From positions 1 through 10,634 of the forward strand of contig CAKVBE010000022.1 of the NCBI GenBank assembly GCA_934725005.1: a DNA stretch of 10,634 bases. The letters are read 5' to 3'. The stretch comes from an uncultured Rickettsiales bacterium (GTDB lineage: Bacteria; Pseudomonadota; Alphaproteobacteria; Rickettsiales; UBA1997). The notes beneath the pieces are model-generated. The model was not told the DNA's origin. It made no database searches and saw only the letters and a program-made list of their open reading frames with translations. Shown here piece by piece: positions 7,134 through 10,634 of this stretch. A program made the position numbers and the translations under genes. How positions within the stretch are numbered: position 1 is the stretch's first letter; each line of letters begins with the position of its first letter.

Positions 7134-7408
7134 TATAAAGTTAAATAATTTATAATCAATCGTTTTTAAGTTTCATTTTTAGTCACACTATGTTATATAA
7201 ACAGTCTTATGTGCTCAACAATATTACATAAATTATTATTTTTCATATTTTTGTTCCAATTTATATACTATACATTTGTGCTTTAATTGCTTTACTAAGA
7301 ATTTTCAAACTTGTTCTGAAAATTCAATTTATGAATGATCTACTTGATCAATAAATTAAATTTATTATCAAGTATTAAATGATCTTCATGAAATTGTTTT
7401 ATTAAAAC
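7134..7408 (-). pseudogene. GT8 gene fossil 1, filling the 333-bp gap
   Basis: The gap 7092-7424 has no intact gene but reads as a rotted GT8. From 7408 downward the - strand encodes V-L-I-K-Q-F-H-E-D-H-L-I-L-D and N-K-F-N-L-L-I-K, then a TAG. This matches the G-D-Q-D-V-L-I-K-x-F to F-N-L-L segment of the intact GT8 genes. After the stop, I-I-H-K-L-N-F and (in another frame) K-A-I-K continue the same alignment. About 100 bp without recognisable coding then lead to I-D-Y-K-L-F-N-F-I at 7160-7134, a tail-module remnant. The frame of this last piece runs in phase into the ATG of the next GT8 gene but has no usable start. I see no convincing promoter or terminator in the gap. Confidence 0.75.
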
Positions 7409-7424
7409 TTTTTATTTTTGCTTT

Positions 7425-8330
7425 TTATTTTCCATTTATTTTTAATAGCGGAATAAATCCAAACAATTTATAATATGTTTTGGTGTTTTTGTTAATAATT
7501 TTTAAAAATGGAATTGCGTCAAATATTTTTATATAACATTTGGAAAATATATACTCTTTTTTTTCAGAATTTTCCTCAATTATATTATTTATTATTCTGT
7601 TTTCTATAAGTCTTTGTTTTTCTTTATCTTCTGTTAAAAAAGACCACAAATTACTTTTAATTACTTTTGTTATCTCTTGTTGCTCTTTTGATTTAAGTAT
7701 GCTTATATTTGTATTTTGTCCACCATATCTATAATTAATCAAGACTTCTTGAATATTATGGATTTCTGTGATATGAATCATTCTTGTCCATAGTTCATAA
7801 TCTTCTGCATACTTATAGCTATAATCATATGATAAATTGTATTTAGTTAAAACACTATTTCTCAACATCATTGATGGATGACATAACCAAGGATTCCATT
7901 TAATTAAATCTAAATACTTATAATTTTCAGCTGGTTTCATAATATTATTTTCTGGAAACATTTTGAACCAACTACCTAAGACACCAACATCTTTATTATT
8001 GTCTAAATATTCAATTTGTTTTTCAAATCTACTTGGTAAAGAAATATCATCACTATCCATTCTAGCTATGTATTCATAATCTTTACATAACTCAAGTCCT
8101 TGATTTAAAACACTAATCAAACCACGATTCTCTTTATTATTAATAAATTTTATTCTTTTATCATTTTGATATGATAAAATTGTTTTTGCTACATCAGTAT
8201 TAGTTGAACCGTCATTTATTATGAAAAAATCAAAATCTTTGTATGTTTGGTTTAAAACACTTTCTATTGCTTCACGTAAATACTCTTCTTTTGTATTATA
8301 TACGGGCATTAATACACTAAGCTTCTTCAT
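7425..8330 (-). CDS. GT2 glycosyltransferase with two tail modules
   Basis: This 301-residue inverting GT-A transferase belongs to family 2. The N-terminus L-S-V-L-M-P-V-Y-N-T (4-13) and I-I-N-D-G-S-T (37-43) form the nucleotide site. The D-x-D region is A-R-M-D-S-D-D (89-95), followed by P-S-R-F-E-K-Q. The acceptor/base region is A-E-D-Y-E-L-W-T-R (175-183). Residues ~215-260 form a helical linker, followed by two 20-residue tail modules (268-301), the second being K-L-F-G-F-I-P-L-L-K. The gene begins two bases after the stop of the GT8 gene at 8333, with AAGAAGG inside the end of that gene as Shine-Dalgarno, so the pair is translationally coupled. The protein probably adds a sugar to a lipid-linked glycan on the cytosolic face of the membrane. 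Donor and acceptor are unknown. The tail matches those of the GT8 proteins although the catalytic domains are unrelated. Confidence 0.88.
   Translation of the reverse strand: MKKLSVLMPVYNTKEEYLREAIESVLNQTYKDFDFFIINDGSTNTDVAKTILSYQNDKRIKFINNKENRGLISVLNQGLELCKDYEYIARMDSDDISLPSRFEKQIEYLDNNKDVGVLGSWFKMFPENNIMKPAENYKYLDLIKWNPWLCHPSMMLRNSVLTKYNLSYDYSYKYAEDYELWTRMIHITEIHNIQEVLINYRYGGQNTNISILKSKEQQEITKVIKSNLWSFLTEDKEKQRLIENRIINNIIEENSEKKEYIFSKCYIKIFDAIPFLKIINKNTKTYYKLFGFIPLLKINGK
7428..7529 (-). repeat. Tail module array, two copies (GT2)
   Basis: Two 60-bp units encode K-I-F-D-A-I-P-F-L-K and K-L-F-G-F-I-P-L-L-K, starting at residues 268 and 288 of the GT2 protein. The inner copy is more diverged than the last one. 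Their presence on a GT2 enzyme shows that the unit moves independently of the catalytic fold. Confidence 0.8.
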
Positions 8331-8332
8331 AA

Positions 8333-9451
8333 TTACGCCTTCTTTATCTTTAGTAATGGAATGAATCCGAAAAGTTTGTAATAGGCTCCATTATCTTTTT
8401 TAATTACTTTTAACAGCGGGATAAATCCGAATAGTTTATAATATGTTTTGTTGTTCTTCTTAATCATTTTTAAGAGTAAAATTGTGTTAAACAATTTTAG
8501 TTTGATTTTTTGGTTGAACAATACTGAGGCCAACACTGTTGCTTCTTGATTATCTGGAAGTGCTGGAATTTCAGAATTATTATTAGCAATAGTTTCTTCT
8601 TTTTTGCTCTCAAGTAAGTTGCTAAAATATTTAAATTTTAAAATTTCATAGAAATCAGTCATCTTTGCAAAAAACCAAAAATCTTCAAAGTTTGATATGC
8701 TGTATCCTTCCCAGTCTGTATTAGATAGCCAAGGTTTTAATGAACCTTCAAAGTGTCGTACTACGGAATTTCTTGGTAGTTCGAAATTATGTTCCTGTAG
8801 ATATTTAATCATTATATTAAAACCAACATCGAGTTGCTTATAATTGTTATTAAAATATTTGTTTAAGATGCATTGGTCTGCAAATGTTAACTTATCTTTA
8901 TGTTTTCTTTCAACTTCAAGTAATTTTGTTGTTACATCATTTTGATTCCATTTCTGTACATTAATGAGTAATAATCCAGCATTGAAATATTTATGATCTT
9001 TTGAATTTTCTAATTTGTTGTTAAGTTTACACTTATTTTTGTATTCAAACTCTTCTGGAACAGCTCCAAGAACGTAATCATCCAAATTAGTATTATATAA
9101 ATCTTGTATATCACCAAGTGCGATCATATCAACATCCATATAAATAACTTTCTCAAGTTTCGGCTTTAATAATGGAATAAAAAATCTAGAATATGTATCT
9201 AAACTTATATAATCAGCAGACTTAAAACCACCAAAATTACTTAAATCAATTTTTAAATACTCTACTGAAAAATTAGTAAATTTTTCTTTTAATAATTCTA
9301 TTCTTCTCTTATTTAAATTAGAAATCCCACTGTCCAATACATAAAAATTACAAAACGATTTTGTATTATAACAAACACTTGCTATTGTTGTAGCAACAAA
9401 CGGTGCATATTTATCGTTACTTGCCAAAAATATTGGTATATTATTTTGCAT
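8333..9451 (-). CDS. GT8 glycosyltransferase with three tail modules
   Basis: This 372-residue GT8 protein shares its first ~60 residues almost exactly with the two other GT8 genes here and then diverges. The D-x-D site is Y-M-D-V-D (104-108). Y-F-N-A-G-L-L-L-I-N (155-164), F-A-D-Q-C-I-L-N (190-197), and R-H-F-E-G with K-P-W (232-241) complete the family pattern. The acceptor half differs from the 431-residue paralogue (for example E-E-F-E-Y-K-N-K in place of E-Y-Y-A-I-D), which suggests a different acceptor or donor preference. A polar linker (about 280-310) leads to three 20-residue tail modules (319-372). The ATG at 9451 is preceded by AAGG eight bases upstream, missing from the gene at 7091. 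It is directly coupled to the GT2 gene downstream. A role in glycan chain building is inferred. Confidence 0.88.
   Translation of the reverse strand: MQNNIPIFLASNDKYAPFVATTIASVCYNTKSFCNFYVLDSGISNLNKRRIELLKEKFTNFSVEYLKIDLSNFGGFKSADYISLDTYSRFFIPLLKPKLEKVIYMDVDMIALGDIQDLYNTNLDDYVLGAVPEEFEYKNKCKLNNKLENSKDHKYFNAGLLLINVQKWNQNDVTTKLLEVERKHKDKLTFADQCILNKYFNNNYKQLDVGFNIMIKYLQEHNFELPRNSVVRHFEGSLKPWLSNTDWEGYSISNFEDFWFFAKMTDFYEILKFKYFSNLLESKKEETIANNNSEIPALPDNQEATVLASVLFNQKIKLKLFNTILLLKMIKKNNKTYYKLFGFIPLLKVIKKDNGAYYKLFGFIPLLKIKKA
8336..8497 (-). repeat. Tail module array, three copies (GT8, 372 residues)
   Basis: Three 60-bp units begin at residues 319, 339 and 359. The first is degenerate (K-L-F-N-T-I-L-L-L-K); the other two both read K-L-F-G-F-I-P-L-L-K. 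Linkers are K-K-N-N-K-T-Y-Y and K-K-D-N-G-A-Y-Y. The near-identity of the last two copies points to recent duplication. Confidence 0.85.
9261..9447 (-). repeat. Conserved GT8 5' block, copy 2
   Basis: The first ~180 bp of the 372-residue GT8 gene are almost identical to copies 1 and 3. Downstream of the block the gene diverges strongly from both, including in the stretch just past 9260. Confidence 0.85.
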
Positions 9452-9504
9452 AGTTAAGCCTTGATAAAATTTTAGAAATTAATCTTATTTTTCCACATCT
9501 ATGG

Positions 9505-9668
9505 AAATAGTAAAACTAAATAATTTATAATCAATTATTTTTAAATTTTTCTTATTCTTATTATATATTTCTTTTGACGAATTTATATTTATGAATAATA
9601 TACTTGATTAATAAATTGAATTTATTATCAAGTGTTATGTGATTTTTATGAAATTGTTTTATTAATGC
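9505..9668 (-). pseudogene. GT8 gene fossil 2 in the 226-bp gap
   Basis: From 9668 downward the - strand encodes A-L-I-K-Q-F-H-K-N-H-I-T-L-D, N-K-F-N-L-L-I-K-Y and I-I-H-K-Y-K-F-V-K-R-N-I, then a stop. This aligns with the D-V-L-I-K-Q-F to K-S-E-F-S-K segment of the intact GT8 genes. A shifted frame then gives I-D-Y-K-L-F-S-F near 9535-9505, a decayed tail module. It starts at the same GT8 codon as fossil 1 and also lies immediately after the tail-coding end of a complete glycosyltransferase gene. The two fossils are therefore copies of one ancestral junction. Nothing else was recognised in the gap apart from the Shine-Dalgarno of the next gene. Confidence 0.75.
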
Positions 9669-9677
9669 TCTTTATTT

Positions 9678-10634
9678 CTATTTTCTATTTGTTGTTAATA
9701 ATGGAATAAAGTTAAATAATTTATGATATATTTTGTTGTTTTTTTCGATAACTTTTAAAAGTGGGATTTTACCAAATAATTTTATTGTTGCTTTTCTACT
9801 GGCTGTTTTATTATGAACTTCATGAAGTTCAGCTTCATAGTTTATATGTATATTATCATAAAAATCGGTCATTTTTGCGAAAAACCAAAAATCATTGAAA
9901 TTTTGCAAATCACCACCATAAAAATTTTCATTAGTTAGCCATGGTTTGTTTGGTGTTTCAAAATGCCTAATTATTGGATTTTTAATTGCATTATCAATAA
10001 TTTCTTCAACTTCTTTTGAAAATTCACTTTTATAAATAATTTGCCCACTTAGTAAATTGAATTTACTGTCAAGTATTAGATAGTTTTTGTAAAATTGTTT
10101 TATTAGTACATCTTGATCACCCCAGTCCAAAACACTATTATATTTATTTTGAATTTCAAAAAGCTTTTGAGTTACATCATTTTCCCGCCATTTTTTTGAG
10201 TTTATAAGTAAAATACCTGAATTAAAAAATTGTTTTTTATTACTATATTTTATATCAAGCTTTTTTGCTAGTGCTTCTTGCTGTTTTATGAAATAGTATT
10301 CCGGAATAGCTCCAAGATAAAAATCTTCTAAATTAACATTGTACAATTCTTTTATATCACCCAATACAGATACGTCAATGTCTATATATATAACTTTATC
10401 TAATTCTGGTTTTAAAATTGGGATAAAGAATCTAGAATAGGCATCAAGAGATATATGTGGCAATAATTTAAAACCAGTAAATTTTTTTAAATCTATGCTT
10501 AAGTACTCTATTGAAAAGTTGTTAAATTTTTCTTTTAATAATTCTATTCTTTTTTTGTTTAAATTAGAAATCCCACTGTCCAATACATAAAAATTACAAA
10601 ACGATTTTGTATTATAACAAACACTTGCTATTGT
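9678..10634 (-). CDS. GT8 glycosyltransferase, 5' end outside the window
   Basis: The frame is open from the right edge (first full codon at 10634) to the TAG at 9678-9680, giving 318 visible residues; about 21 N-terminal residues are missing by comparison with the paralogues. The TTG at 10583 is internal and not the start. The visible part begins T-I-A-S-V-C-Y-N-T and contains Y-I-D-I-D (D-x-D metal site), F-F-N-S-G-I-L-L-I-N, W-G-D-Q-D, and R-H-F-E with K-P-W. It is the closest relative of the 431-residue GT8 in both catalytic halves but lacks that protein's Asn-rich repeat. A short linker (about 20 residues) leads to two tail modules. As the first gene of the array in view, it shows that the operon extends to the right; its promoter is not in the window. 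Confidence 0.88.
   Translation of the reverse strand, partial: TIASVCYNTKSFCNFYVLDSGISNLNKKRIELLKEKFNNFSIEYLSIDLKKFTGFKLLPHISLDAYSRFFIPILKPELDKVIYIDIDVSVLGDIKELYNVNLEDFYLGAIPEYYFIKQQEALAKKLDIKYSNKKQFFNSGILLINSKKWRENDVTQKLFEIQNKYNSVLDWGDQDVLIKQFYKNYLILDSKFNLLSGQIIYKSEFSKEVEEIIDNAIKNPIIRHFETPNKPWLTNENFYGGDLQNFNDFWFFAKMTDFYDNIHINYEAELHEVHNKTASRKATIKLFGKIPLLKVIEKNNKIYHKLFNFIPLLTTNRK
9681..9782 (-). repeat. Tail module array, two copies (partial GT8)
   Basis: Two 60-bp units encode K-L-F-G-K-I-P-L-L-K and K-L-F-N-F-I-P-L-L-T. The final copy ends in T-T-N-R-K rather than the lysine run seen in the 431-residue GT8. Confidence 0.8.
10507..10634 (-). repeat. Conserved GT8 5' block, copy 3 (cut by window edge)
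   Basis: This stretch differs from copy 1 at only about four positions over the visible ~130 bp. It belongs to the start of the GT8 gene that runs off the right edge. Confidence 0.8.

Noticed and set aside
5069..7408. Stop-codon reassignment as an explanation for the broken frames in the gaps
   Set aside because: The YhcG remnant and the GT8 fossils need true frame changes as well as stops, and the breaks include TAA and TAG. The neighbouring intact genes read normally with TGG for tryptophan.
7092..7424. A small RNA or riboswitch in the 333-bp gap
   Set aside because: Most of the gap aligns with GT8 coding sequence in broken frames, and no GC-bearing stem or terminator-like hairpin was found.
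10581..10583. TTG at 10583 as start of a 301-residue GT8 gene
   Set aside because: The frame continues to the window edge with residues identical to the N-terminus of the two complete GT8 paralogues.

Overview
The window is a strongly AT-rich bacterial stretch using the standard code. All genes whose ends are visible stop with TAA or TAG. Two family-level matches point to an alphaproteobacterium, probably an AT-rich, uncultured, gut-type lineage. One is a DUF721/DciA-like protein at the left edge. The other is a DUF2793 phage/GTA-type tail protein, a domain I know mainly from Alphaproteobacteria. This assignment is inference from remembered families, not from a search.

Left part (1-1801, + strand): the 3' end of a DUF721/DciA-like gene, then a DUF2793 tail-spike-like gene and a small gene resembling a phage tail-fibre assembly protein. 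No other phage gene is visible. A perfect 12-bp hairpin with a T-run (1809-1844) closes this side and lies exactly where the two strands converge.

Right part (1847-10634, - strand): a glycan-building gene array transcribed right to left that continues past the right edge. In transcription order it holds a GT8 glycosyltransferase (5' end outside the window), a decayed GT8 fragment, a GT8, a GT2, a second decayed GT8 fragment, a GT8 with an Asn-rich 48-bp tandem repeat, a decayed YhcG/DUF1016-type nuclease gene, an 817-residue fusion of a polysaccharide pyruvyl transferase-like domain with two methyltransferase domains (one TylF-like), and a free SAM methyltransferase. Together they look like a locus for assembling and decorating a surface glycan with O-methyl groups and possibly pyruvate.

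The most striking structure is modularity. All four glycosyltransferases (three GT8, one GT2) end in two or three copies of a 20-residue module, K-L-F-x-F-I-P-L-L-K plus a polar linker. All three GT8 genes share nearly identical first ~180 bp while their middles diverge. Both gaps of over 200 bp within the array carry fossils of a GT8 gene that begin at the same codon. The array therefore looks like one that grows, shuffles and decays by recombination between shared gene ends.
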